Shown: positions 24,406-35,892 of the stretch, piece by piece | Numbering within the stretch: the first letter of the stretch is position 1 | Layout: the number at the start of each line of letters is the position of its first letter | Assembly (NCBI GenBank): GCA_021234155.1 | Contig: JAJEKV010000031.1 | Span: forward strand, 4,170,835-4,234,834 | Direction of reading: 5' to 3' | Origin: Isoetes taiwanensis | Taxonomy: Eukaryota; Streptophyta; Lycopodiopsida; Isoetales; Isoetaceae | DNA: 64,000 nt | Notes under the pieces: generated by a model | What the model saw: the letters and a program-made list of their open reading frames with translations, nothing else | The model's database searches: none | Told to the model about the DNA's origin: nothing | Position numbers and translations under genes: made by a program

Positions 24406-25573
24406 TTAGTTTATTGGGGTCAGGAGCCAGGCGCGTTTTGTCCCAGTCAAAATGCAACAAATACGCGCTTGGCGTTTTAAAGTGACACGAAAGATAAAGA
24501 AACTAATGTAATGCCTAATTAAAAGCTGCTGCGCCGGCGTTTTGTCCGAATCAAAATGCTTTCGGGGACACAACTAACTATAAAATGCAACTTAAAGAGT
24601 TGAATCTTCATCAGAGGACACAACTAACTATAAAAAACACAACTAGCTACTGACACTGTTCAGCTAAGTATACAAGCTTCAAGCAACACATACAGAATTA
24701 AAGTACACATTAAGCATTTGTTTCCATACATTTTTGGGACATATGAACTCAAACATTAGAGGACACATGCTTCTTATTGGATAATAACTTTCTGAGAAAA
24801 ACATCCTAAAAACCCTAACAAAAAAGGGACCGCAGAGATCAATTCTGAGAAAAAAAGCAGATCAATTACGAGGCTTGTTGGATTTGTGCTTTCTCGTGTT
24901 CGACCTCCGGGCTTTGCATTTGTGCTTTGACTGTCGCCCACCTCTACCAGGCGCCTCGGCGGCGGTACCCGCCGATCCTCTAGGCGCCATTGAACTGCAA
25001 GTCGCGGATAGTATGAGGCTGGGATTTTGGTTTAAACTTATATGTATGCGTTCATAATCTTGGCCGTCAGATTTAAAACCGTAAATTCAAATTCGCGTCC
25101 TTTTAAATTTATACCGCCTTAATTAACCGCCCGTCCCGCTCATTTACAAATTTAAAATTGTGTTTTTCTTTTTAGTGCAATTTCAAGAACCATTAATTAT
25201 TAATTTCAAGAAACGCATATGTGGCAATCTACTACCACCTAATCGGCCACCTACTATCAGAGCGCCCAAGATCATTCCTACTATCAGAGCGCCCAAGATC
25301 ATTCCTACTATCAGAGCGCCCAAGAACAATCTTCTATCAAAGCGCCTACAATCCCATTCGATCGAGCCGCCTTCAATCCCATTCGATGTCTGCTGAACTA
25401 TGGTGAGTGTGATTCCATTCCGAATGCATTCTCTTGTTCTCTATTTTTCGTCCTCTATTTTTTCCAATGAATTCTGGTTCTTTATCGATTAATGGAGAAG
25501 AATGCTATCTTTTTAACAAAGAAACTTGAAGCGTAGTAGGCTTATGTAAAATCGAGATCCGAATCCAAATTCA
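24406..25573. other. Non-coding interior with short repeats
   Basis: Contains semi-palindromic GCGC motifs at about 24,359-24,380, 24,427-24,439, 24,460-24,479 and 24,526-24,543. A 27 bp tandem repeat (CTATCAGAGCGCCCAAGATC core) runs three times at 25,253-25,335. A possible exon end with donor ATGTCTGCTGAACTATG|GTGAG lies near 25,385-25,402. Confidence 0.45.
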
Positions 25574-25731
25574 ATGTGTCATGGTGTTCCTCTTGGAAAC
25601 AGTTTCTGTAAGATTTCCATTATAAACTGCAATTATGAAGATGAGGCTCTTCCAAGAAGACATCCCGGTGGCGATACGGTTGGTGAAAGTGTGGGCACAT
25701 TTGTAGCATGGCCAAAAGAACGTCACGAAAA
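25574..25731 (+). pseudogene. Exon-like fragment resembling a CACTA-associated DUF8039-type domain
   Basis: The plus strand reads SFCKISIINCNYEDEALPRR followed by HPGGDTVGESVGTFVAWPKE. It then reaches a good splice donor AAAAAG|GTATGT at about 25,732. The pattern 'hydrophobic-x-V-x...LP-x-P...G-x-x-G-x-F-V-x-WP' is typical of a domain common in plant CACTA-type transposon proteins (I associate it with DUF8039). If right, the plus-strand reading direction matches the transposase remnants at 28.2-31.2 kb. I am not sure of the family name. Confidence 0.4.
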
Positions 25732-25916
25732 AGGTATGTATATTTGGATATTCAAAAAAAAAAAAAGAATATATCATATCATCTGCGTGATGTTGTGAAC
25801 TTTGAATTCTGTGATGGTCTTTAGCGGAGTCTTATCAACCCCATGAAACTACACATTAATGAAAATATGTAGTTTCTTGGGGTTGGTCATCTTGGCTGGA
25901 GGGCATCCACGAGGAT

Positions 25917-26453
25917 TCAATGTTTTCGACATTGCATATAAAAAAAATAAACTAATGACGAGAAAAGTATAGTGCAAAATTGCGCCCGGTAGCGGTTTGT
26001 ATTCATATTCAAAAAGTTATGTACATTTCTTCTTACGCAAAAATGCGCCAGGTAGTAATTCTTTCTATCTCTACAATATGTCACACGGGCCCACTTCATC
26101 TGCCCAATCCCATGAAAGTCCCACCGAACCACCACGATATGGCAGGATCCTCATCTTCCCCTGGGATGTCGAGTCTCCAAACCCGAGTGTTGTATCGATC
26201 CCCGATACTATAAATCAAATCCTTGTACTTATTTGTTGGCATGAGCCTTACTAAGAGCATGAGGAGTCCGATATGTCCATAGATGCGATGGAAGTGTACC
26301 CATGGCCCACGATACAGTACGTCTAATGGATTCTCCAACTCTCTTTGAACGTTTTGAACAAAGACACTCAAGTAATATCTTGTCACGGGTCGAGTTGATG
26401 GTCGCCCCGGGAACTAGAACCAACCGGTGTATTTGAACCAGCCCGGTGTCCAT
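25917..26453 (-). pseudogene. Unrecognised minus-strand coding fragment
   Basis: Two overlapping open frames (26,096-26,386 and 26,229-26,453) appear to be one frameshifted reading. The better one contains PLDVLYRGPWVHFHRIYGH and DLIYSIGDRYNTRVWRLDIP. It looks protein-like but unknown. Copies of the semi-palindromic motif flank it (25,977-26,000; 26,038-26,060; 26,515-26,534). Confidence 0.25.
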
Positions 26454-28221
26454 GCATAAGGAAAATCCATGGCACTAGAACGAGAGAAAGTAATTAGCCG
26501 GAGGATCTATTTCACACGCGCGCTGGCGCGATTTGTATAGAGCCGTATGAAATTGAAATGCCAAACTAAAAACGTGCCGGGCGCAATTTGATTAACCTAG
26601 TGGAAAACGTAACCCAAAAATAGAAATCGCCAAGCGCGATTTCTCCCATTCCAACATATTATTCTAACAAAATGCATAATGCGAGAATGCGGAATGCGAA
26701 ATTCAAAATATAAAGCCGGTATTAGTTCATTGTTTAGTTCATTGTTTTAGTTCATTATTTAGAAGCGGATAGAGGAAGAGCTAGTGAAGATCTATGATCT
26801 ATGATATCATAGATCATAGAGCAAGATCATAGAGCGGATATGATCTATGATCATTATTTACTTCATTATTTCAGATCATTAATTAGAACGGATAGAGGAA
26901 GAGCTTCGTGAAATAGAATACCTTCATTATTTTAGATCATTAATTAGAAACGGATAGAGGAAGAGCTAGTGAAATAGAATAAGAGCAGATCATATAGGCA
27001 AGATCCGCGAACAAGATCATAGAGCGGGATATTACGATTCATGTAAAAGTAACTCGATTAAGCGATTAAATTAATTGTGGTAAATATCTTGATGCATGTA
27101 AAAGTAAATAACATGCTTTTACGTAAAATAACTAAAAGAATGAGAGATACTAACCTATTTGTGTTTACATGCAGAAATTGAGCCTTTGACTTCGAAAGAA
27201 ATCAAAAAGATCGAAAACCAAAGTAATAGCGACTAGAAGCCGAAGTAGCTTTAACACAAAAAACCAAAGTTATTCAAAGTCGGAGATTGTACAGAGCCGA
27301 AAAACCTTGGAGAATTCTGCCTACAAACCTTGGAGCCGAAAACAACTTTGAGCCGAAAACCCTAAGCTCGAAAAAGCCGAAGCTTAAAGCATATAGAAGC
27401 CGAAGTTTAAAGAAGATAGAAGTCGAAAAGTCGAGATTGATGCGATATAGAAGCCGAGAAGCAAATAGAATTCGGATTGAAGCGCATTGAAGTGTCTAGA
27501 TAGCCGATTGAAGCGTATAGATAGCCAGAAAAGCTCGAAAGCGTATAGCCTAAAAGCTCGAAAGCGATAGTCTAAAAGTCGGCGTAATGAAGTAGATAGA
27601 TAGATCGAAAGGATAATATCAAAAAGCTCACGTAAAAGCGGCGGAGTTCGAAGCACGCCAGAGTTCAAAGCGCACTGTAGTTTGAAGTTCGAAGAAGAGA
27701 GACGTAAAAGCGGAAAAGTGGGAAAGGGATTGTAAATCGGAAATAATAATCGCTTTAAAATTTCGCATCACTTACAATAATAACTACTAACATTTATTGC
27801 AAGGGTTATATAAGTTATAAGATTTAAGGTTAATAGTTTTAAGGTTTATAAGTTAAGGTTATTAGTTAAGGTTAATATTTTTAAGTTCATAAATAAGGTT
27901 ATAAGTTTAAAAGTTTATGAATTTGAATTTAGAAGTTTTAAGTTTTAGAAGTTTTAGGCTAAGGTTATATTTATTGAAGGTTAGAAGTTTTAACCTTACA
28001 ACTTCTAACCTTAAAAGTGCTAACCTAAAGCCTTAAAGTTGTTTTAAGGTTACAACATTAAAGGTTATTATAAGTTAATATATTATAGGTAAACTTATTA
28101 TTATTATAGATTAAGTTATTATAGGTTATTAAGGTTATTATTAAGGTTAACTTTCATTTAAGAACATGTTAGGGAGATGTTATTTGGATATGCTAACTTA
28201 CTATAGGTTTTATTTATTTTA
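26454..28221. other. Low-complexity interior of the element
   Basis: 26.76-27.01 kb holds repeats of GGATAGAGGAAGAGCTAGTG and a perfect 30 bp palindrome (26,791-26,820). 27.2-27.7 kb is a degenerate array of GAAGCCGAA-like words. 27.8-28.2 kb is an array of TTAAGGTTATAAGTT-like words with a 13 bp-arm hairpin (27,977-28,012). No gene. Confidence 0.6.
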
Positions 28222-31178
28222 GGTCAATGGCATGCAAAATGCTAAATCCCCAAGGCCCCAATGATGGTGATCAAGGCAAAGAAAAATCCCCAACTAATGA
28301 AGATGACAAAGATGATGGGAAAGGAAAAGGAAAAGACCAGAAATGAAAAGGATGAAGATGACAAAGATCATGGCAAAGGAAAGGAAAAGACCTCAAATGA
28401 AAAGGATGATGCCACAGAAAGGAAATTGTACTTTATACTAGGGTCGATTGGAAAAACAAAAGGTCAAGATCCCGCATGCATGCAAATGTAGAGGCAAGGG
28501 AGAAGGGATTATTGTTCTAGCAGATCCTATCAATGCAAAGTGAATGATGAAAGATTAGGGGAGGACGAGGTTAGGTGTGGCAATCTCAAAATTATATGAC
28601 AATTGGAAGGAAAAGGGTTCGGGCAAACAAGAATGCCTAGCTTGTGTGAAGCAACTAGAGGTTCCAACTATTGTTGCATGGCCTAGGGACGATATTCAAG
28701 CTGGAGGGGAACTACACGTTTCCTATAGATGTAGAACCATTGTCAATAATGTTTACACGATGTAGCAAGAGGCCACTTCCAACTTTCAAAAATTATCCCA
28801 CCAAAAGATGTAAGTCGATTATGATTGTTCTCCAAGCCACGATCAAAGGTTAGAGGAAGTGAATGTTGTTGGGCCTCCCAGATTAGAATGTTCACAATAG
28901 AAGAGATGGTGGTAGCAAGAGCTACATATCGAGGAACATAAGTGTGATAGCGGGAGGAATTTCATGTACACCATATTTGGCTATGCAATTCGGATGAAAG
29001 ATCAAAGAAGAAAAGATTCCCATTGAATGGAAAGTGGATATGTTCAAAAGCATGGATGGCTATACATGGAATTCCAACCTCTTCTTAGCACAACCGCAAA
29101 AGAGACATGAAAATGGTAGTAAAATTGCATTGCATGGGAACAATGGCACAGTAAGGCCTACCTCAAGAACTATAGTTTTTAAAGGAAATATTTGAAAGAT
29201 ATGTGGATTTCAATGCGAGAAAACATGCCACATAAGAGTAAGAAGGATGAGCAGGGGTAGAGTTATTGTTGAAAAGAGATTGCCATCCCATTGTACCCGA
29301 GAAAGAGCATATTAGAGGAAATAAATGCATTGCTTGGGAACTTGGAGTGGCCTCTATATCCAGCCAGTTTTTAGTAGGCTATGGAATAGGCATTTCAAGC
29401 ATGTGACCATAGCAACTTCAAACAACTTTGCCAAGTGCAATTTATGTGCCAAGCTGAAGGAGACACTAGATAAGACGTGCAACCAAGTCTAAGGGCAAAG
29501 ATAAAGGGAACATATGAAGGACCATATGACAGATCAACTTATTGGATGTGGAGGACCTTATCCGCAATGGAACCTAATAACTATCTATGTATTATACATG
29601 ATAAAATGGACCAACGAAGACTTGTCTTCCACAATTCAAAATACATTCCTAAGTCATGTGGAAGATCATACCCTTTGCAGATTTCAATGACTGGGGCAAT
29701 ATTGCATGGGCAGTCTCAGACCTATTATGGCCATTTCAGTTTAGAGTTGTGGAGTGATGGTCCAGATTTTCACATTGGGAGTATCATGAGGTGTTTAAGA
29801 AACTATGAGAAGGGTTACAATGGTCACCTCTGAGGATCCTACAAACTAGCCGGGCACTACATAGTGCATTGTTGGATGGAACCCCTAATAGTATTGAAAA
29901 GTTTAGCAAGGCAAGATTTAGGAGGAATGGACCTAATGAACATGTTGGAGCTTCAACATCTCGTGCTAAACCTCGAGATCTGCTTGAGAAAGTTCCTCTT
30001 GCAACTAGATAATTGTGCTGGTCAAAATAAGAACAGGTGGATGTTTTCTTTCCTATCCTACTTAACAGCTGTGGGTGTTTTTGAAAGAGTCAATTTGGGG
30101 TTCCTAATGCCCGGACATACTCATGAGGATGTGGATGCATTGTTTGGAAAATATAGTCATGTATTGAGGCAATAGACAGTTACCAACTTTCCCAGGCTAT
30201 TGGAAATATTTCATGGATGTACAAATCCATCTCCTATAGGATCTATCATAGAAGAAGTGCCTGATTGGAAGAGTTTTGTGGATGGTTATGCTCTCGACAT
30301 GGAAGGTCATTCTAGACCTCTTCAATTCACTTTTTGGGTGAGAGAAGGGATTCCAATCATGCAATGGAAAATGAGACCTTCAGAGGAGAAGTGGAGAGGT
30401 GGGGCAGAAATTTGGCCTTGAGGGATGCAAATGGCAAGCCTATGATACCTCCTGGTCAACCAAAAGCTCTAAAACCAACTGAAGAAGTCAAGCAATTGGG
30501 ATTGACTAAGGATGGCATCAATGACTACATCAAGCATTGGCAAACTAATTCAGATGACACAAATCGTGCATTGATAGATTATTGGAAGAAGGTGATCAAC
30601 TTGTTGGATGAGGTAGACACATCCTCTGAAGAGCTGAAAGAAGGGTGGTTCCCTAAAAGTAAGTGGAAAACATTAGGCTGGTCTTGTGAAGATGATGGTA
30701 CCATTAGTAGCATTGTGAAGGCATATGCTCCTCCTCAATCGATAAACACTATGTTGGTCCTAAGAAGGATAGGCCAAAATATCTAGGCATGGATTCTTAT
30801 GAACCTTCTCTGGCGTGGAGTGCAACCAATTTGTAGTAGTAAAACCAGCCAGATCTAGAGACCTATCCAAAGTGGTTGGGATGGACTATCTCGGATATTT
30901 GCAAAGAAAGAAGGTGATGTTAACTTCAATAAGGTGCGGCGTGGAATGGTGGTGTCGATTACATCAGTTGAGTAATGTCACCGATAAAGAAAGATATTGA
31001 TTGTTGGACAAAGAGGTGGAGGAGAAATCCAAGTGATCCCGATCTTTGGCTAGACATTGAAACCGTATTGTACTCGTGGACTCCAAAAACTATTCCTAGT
31101 AAAACAGCGAGAGTTACAATACCTCAGGATGTAAGGAATAAGGTTCTCATATCCTTGGGGATGCTAGTGGAAAAATGA
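28222..31178 (+). pseudogene. Decayed transposase with DNCAGQNKN...GHTHEDVD core
   Basis: Starts after a plausible acceptor (TTTATTTTAG|GTCAATGGC) with MACKMLNPQGPN and a lysine/aspartate-rich tail. It continues through many frameshifts. Recognisable segments are 29,477-29,833 (PLQISMTGAILHGQSQTYYG), 29,864-30,175 and 30,200-30,786. The second holds LQLDNCAGQNKNRW and FLMPGHTHEDVDALFGKYS. The third holds IIEEVPDWKSFVDGY and LQFTFWVREGIPIMQWKM. The conserved D...QNKN...GHT..D spacing fits an RNase-H-like DDE transposase core found widely in plants and other eukaryotes (I believe the DUF7869 type). It is the best candidate for the enzyme that mobilised the 12.3 kb element. At least four frame changes make it non-functional. 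Confidence 0.7.
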
Positions 31179-31398
31179 AAAACAATTACTATGTATCTTT
31201 TCTACAGTTAATAAAAGTTGTGTACTACTTGAGTTCCATGATATATGATTTTGTAATTAGAAGTTAAGGTGTGAGTTTATATTCCCGTGTGTGATTATAT
31301 GTTAACGTCTATTCTAGTCTAAGGGCAACAAAGTTACTAAAAAAGTGAATTTAACAAAGTTACTAAAAAAGTGCAATATAAAATTTATCCCAAAATTA

Positions 31399-31434
31399 AG
31401 ACATAATCCCAATTTAATTGAATGATGGTTCAAT
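31399..31434. repeat. Right 32 bp terminal inverted repeat and TSD (CAAT)
   Basis: Reverse complement of the left end, finishing AATTGAATGATGGTT at 31,430 and followed by CAAT. Just inside, a 26 bp phrase AACAAAGTTACTAAAAAAGT is repeated twice (about 31,328-31,373). Confidence 0.95.
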
Positions 31435-34400
31435 TGACTACGAGTGTGATGGAAGTGAGCTACTTTGGCGCTTCTTGGAGTTCGGGTGGTCTTCTGGCCA
31501 CGGAACTTGGTCCTCAGGGCAATGTCGACGTTCTGAGTCCATTGGCAGAGTCAGATCGCGATTCCGGAGAGGGGAGGTCGCCCGTCCGTCCCCAGGGCCT
31601 TGGGGAGAGGAAATTTGGGGCAAGCAGCCTCCGGAGGGATTTTAGGGTCCGCGCTCTGGCGTCAACACCCCAACTCCACTTCAAGACACGGCGCAAGGTC
31701 CCGGCCGAATCTGACAAGGAGAGGGCCTCCGAAACGTAAACCCTGTGGGTTGCCAGGCTCTAGAAGGGTTTACGTTTTGGGGGCCGAGTCCTGGTCTGTT
31801 GCACTTGGGACCTGCCGGAAGCGGCAGCGAGAGAATAAGACAAGGGGAACCCAGCGGAGCGGAGTTTGGGCCTTTCCTCCTCCCGATGTGGCAAGTAGAA
31901 GTCGGGGCAAAGGCGCTTGATGGCAAGACATTCGTAAATTCGCAATTAATGCATTGCACGAAAATAAATTCCGGTTTTTTGCCAGCTGGATCCCTAATTC
32001 ATCTCCAGCACACGGCCCAATTTTCGGAATTTTCGGAGAAGGTCTAGGTCAAAGGGTTAGCATTAGAACGGTCGGGGCAGCCCGTTGCAGGGCAACCGAG
32101 CTGGCACCCTTCCCCAAGTCAAACGAGGCCAGGACCTTGCAGGGATCCCTCACAAGAGGGGAGAGTCCGGACCCCAGGAGGCGGGATCCAAAAAGTTCCG
32201 AGGCAGCCCTTCTGGCCGCTCCCGAGGCCTTCACGCTAATGACCACCCTCCCGGCCCGGTTCCCCTATCCAACCAGTTGGATCCTCCGTTCAGGGGCCCC
32301 TCTTGGGAAGGTCCAAAAGATTCCAGATCGGTCCGGAGAACTTGTCAAACGCGGAAATCCCCCGATGTCGGCCTTGTAGAAACCGCACTGTTTTGTCGTT
32401 CGGGCACCGGGGATGCTCCGGAATGGCAAATAGACCCTGCCAAATCGTCCGGAATGGCGAAATTACCCTAGGGAGCAAGTTACACGGTCGGTTTTGCGAA
32501 AGAAGGAAACACTCACGCCCTCCACGACAGTATCCCGCATGCACATCCTAGGCCAATTGACTACGAGTGTGATGGAAGTGAGCTACTTTGGCTTCTTGGA
32601 GTTGGGGTGGTCTTCTGGCCACGAACTTGGTCCCCGTGGGCAATGTCGGCGCTCGAGTCCATTGGCGAGTCAGATCGCGATTCTCGGAGAGGGAGGTCGC
32701 CCGTCCCGTCCCCTGGGCCTTGGGGAGAGGAAATTTGGGGCAAGCGACCTCGAGAGGATTTTAGGGTCCGGGGCTCTGGCGTCAACACCCCAACTCCACT
32801 TCAAGACACCTGCCAAGGTCCCGGCCGAATCGACAAGGAGAGGGCCTCCTCAAACGTAAACCACAATGGGTTGCCGGGCTCTAGAAGGTTTTACGTTTTG
32901 GGGGCGAGTCCTGGTCTGTTGCACTTGGGACACGGCCGGAAGCGGCAATTAGAATCTGGACAAGGGGAACCGGACGGGGCAGAGTTTGGGCCTTTCCTCC
33001 TCCCCGATGTGGCAAGTAGAAGTCGGGGGCTTTTGCGATGTGGCAAGACATTAAGTAAATTCGCAATTAATGCATTGCCGAAAATAAATTCGGTTTTGCC
33101 AGCTGGATCCCTAATTCATCTCCAGCACACGGCCCAATTTTTGGAATTTTCGGAGAAGGTCTAGGTCAAAGGGTTAGCATTAGAACGGTCGGGGCAGCCG
33201 TTGCGGGGACCAAATGGGCACCCTTCCCCAAGTCAAGCGAGGCCAGGGGACCTTGCGGGGATCCCTCACAAGAGGGGAGAGTCCCACCCCGGAGGCGGGA
33301 TCCAAAAAAGTTCCCGAGGCCGCCCTTCCTGGCAGCGCCCCCCGGGGCTGCACGCTAATGACCACCCTCCCGGGGCCCGGTTCCCCTATCCCACCGCTGG
33401 ATCCTCCGCTTCGGGGCCCCTCTTGGGAAGGTCCAAAAGATTCCAGATCGGTCCGGAGAACTTGTCAAACCACGGGCCCCGATGTCGGCCTTGTAGAAAC
33501 CCGCCTTCAAGCTTTTGTCGTTCGGGCACCGGGGATGCTCCGGAATGGCAAATAGACCCTGCCAAATCGTCCGGAATGGCGAAATTACCCTAGGGAGCAA
33601 GTTACACGGTCGGTTTTGCGAAAGAAGGAAACACTCACGCCCTCCACGACAGTATCCCGCATGCACATCCTAGGCCAATTGACTACGAGTGTGATGGAAG
33701 TGAGCTACTTTGGCGCTTCTTGGAGTTCGGGTGGTCTTCTGGCCACGGAACTTGGTCCCCAGGGCAATGTCGACGTTCTGAGTCCATTGGCAGAGTCAGA
33801 TCGCGATTCCGGAGAGGGGAGGTCGCCCGTCCGTCCCCAGGGCCTTGGGGAGAGGAAATTTGGGGCAAGCAGCCTCCGGAGGGATTTTAGGGTCCAGCCT
33901 CAAGGCCAACACCCCAACTCCACTTCAAGACACGGCGCAGTCCCGCCCGAATCGACAAGGAGAGGGCCTCCGGCGTAAACCCCAGTGGGTTGCCGGGCTC
34001 TAGAAGGGTTTACGTTTGGGGCCGAAGTCCCGGCCTTCTGGCCACGGAACTTGTTCCCCAGGGCAATGTCGGCATTCTGAGTCCATTGGCAGAGCCAAAT
34101 CGCGGTTCCGGTGAGGGGAGGTTGCCCGTCCTTCCCCAGGGCCTTGGGGAGAGGAAATTCGGGGCAAGCAGCTTCCGGAGGGATTTTAGTGTCCGCGCTC
34201 TGGCGTCAACACCCCAACTCCACTTCAAGACATGGCGCAAAGTCCCGGCCGAATCTGACAAGGAGAGGGCCTCCGAAACGTAAACCCTGTGGGTTGCCAG
34301 GCTCTAGAAGGGTTTACGTTTTGGGGGCAGTCCCGGTCTTCGCCACGGAACTTGGTTTCGAGCAATGTCAATGTTCTGAGTCCATTGGCGAGCCAAATCG

Positions 34401-34945
34401 TGGTTCCTGGAGAGGGAGGTTGCCCGCTCTTCCCGGGGCCTTAGGGAGAGGAAATTTGGGGAAAGCAGCCTCCGGAGGGATTTTAGGGTCCGCGCTCTGG
34501 CGTCAACACCCCAACTCCACTTCAAGACACGTCGCTAGGTCCCGGCCGAATCTGACAAGGAGAGGGCCTCCGAAACGTAAACCCTGTGAGTTGCCAGGCT
34601 CTAGAAGGGTTTACGTTTTGGGGGCCGAGTCCTGGTCTGTTGCAGTTGGAACGTGGCCGAGAAGTCTGTCGGTGAACGCATAGCAAGGGGAACTTTACGG
34701 ACGGAGTTTGGACCTGTCCTCCTCCCGATGTGGCAATTAGAAGTCGGGGGGCGCTTTTGCAGTGGCAACACACGATTAAATTCGTAATTAATGCATTGCA
34801 CGAAAATAAATTCTGATTTTTTGCCAGCTGGATCCCTAATTCATCTCCAGCACACGGCCCAATTTTCGGAATTTTTGGAGAAGGTCTAGGTCAAAGGGTT
34901 AGCATTAGAACCGTCGGGGCAGCCCGTTGCGAGGCAACCGAGCTG
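31431..34945. repeat. GC-rich ~1.11 kb satellite array, right part
   Basis: Continues exactly where the left part stops. AGTCCATTGG recurs at about 31,535, 32,657, 33,781, 34,079 and 34,378. The first steps are ~1,120 bases; the last two are ~298 bases and lack about 820 bases of the unit, being joined from GGGGCCGA(A)GTCCCGG directly to the next GCCACGGAACTTG. The last unit then runs nearly full length to 34,945. No reading frame is shared between copies. Confidence 0.95.
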
Positions 34946-35338
34946 ATTTGGAAGATTTGGAAGATGCAGTTGACTTCAAGCCACAAAGAAACATAAATTT
35001 AGTGGCTGCTTCTATCGGTCGGGTTGGAGAAAAATCCAAGCTTGACCGTCCATCTAAACTTCTAAGAATGTGCATTTGAAAGATTTAGAACATGGAAGTG
35101 TCCCATTTGTAAGAGCTACAGGAGAGTCCAAACCACAAATAATCTCAGAAGCTGGTTCTACCAGTCCAAGTCGAAATGTCGCAGAAACCTCAGGCTCCGA
35201 AATGGCAAATCGAACTGAAGAAGGCGATATCCAACAGAAGAATGCAAAATATCTTCAAGAATCCTTCAGATCATGTTCATGCATATGTATCAATGCTAGA
35301 TTGTACCCAAGAGAAAATATAACAATGTACAAAACATA
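34946..35338 (+). pseudogene. Truncated gene fragment abutting the satellite
   Basis: Coding-like sequence begins at the satellite border with DLEDLEDAVDFKPQRN and continues SIGRVGEKSKLDRPSKLLRM. After a one-base frame change it goes on with HLKDLEHGSVPFVRATGES and ends MYKT-stop. It is rich in Ser/Glu/Lys, like a disordered C-terminal region. I do not recognise it. The lack of any start and the abrupt junction indicate a 3' gene piece cut off by the repeat array. Confidence 0.45.
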
Positions 35339-35356
35339 GGTTTATTGAACAAAAGA

Positions 35357-35892
35357 TCACTTGAACAATTCAGCATACTCCTCCTGAGCTTGGCTTATGG
35401 TTTCTATCGTGAAGTCCTCCACTTGTCCATCCCCTTTGAACCATAGCTCCATGTCAAGTATGTGCAGCGTCGACCATGCATATGTCGGCGCTAGTATCAT
35501 GTTAATCTTTGTTTTTCTGTGGTGCTTCCAAACCCTGACCATCTTTTCAAGAAGCACCCTCATCATGCTAGGCAGCTCACTGGTTCCTAGCAATTTGGTC
35601 AGTGCCTTCTCACCAATCACATACTTCTTTAACACTTTCATCCGATGGATCGTTGTTTCATAGTCCTCATCTTCGAGTGGAGGAGGGGGTTCACGGAGGA
35701 TTCCCTTCCTTCTCATGCCCTCGACGGCTCCTACACCAAGCTATAGATTAGAAAATAGATAAAATACAATAAAGTGTATAAACTACAGAGTGTAGCCTTA
35801 CTTGTGAAGACAGGTTCCATATCTCTCTGCTCTTGAATCCTCATCTCCTCCTGAATCTGGTTCAAGCGTCGAAGCATACCTTCCATGGCCAT
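35357..35892 (-). CDS. Small two-exon gene of unknown function
   Basis: Exon 1 (35,892-35,802) starts MAMEGMLRRLNQIQEEMRIQ. The donor CACAA|GTAAGG and acceptor TGTAG|GAGCC join it in frame to exon 2 (35,730-35,357). Exon 2 reads through RKGILREPPPPLEDEDYETT to YAELFK-stop. The product is 154 residues: a short coiled-coil-like start, a proline patch, then a basic helical segment with VLKKYVIGEKALTKLL. An alternative upstream start at 35,976 would add a hydrophobic lead; I prefer the ATG at 35,892 because it gives a soluble N-terminus. I do not recognise a family. It lies at the edge of the CACTA element and could be an element-encoded second protein or a host gene. Confidence 0.45.

Larger units (their letters stand above)
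19114..31430. mobile_element. 12.3 kb DNA transposon inserted in the satellite array
   Basis: The two ends are 32 bp perfect inverted repeats beginning AACCATCATTCAATTAAATT. They are flanked by direct CAAT at 19,110-19,113 and 31,431-31,434. Removing the element and one CAAT restores the satellite reading CCTAGGCCAATTGACTACG seen in other units. This gives the boundaries directly. Inside are minus-strand cargo remnants (20.1-24.4 kb, 25.9-26.45 kb) and plus-strand transposon coding remnants (25.6 and 28.2-31.2 kb). Sola and Ginger elements are among the eukaryotic DNA transposons reported with 4 bp target duplications; which superfamily this belongs to is open. All coding parts are decayed, so it may be non-autonomous now. 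Confidence 0.92.
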
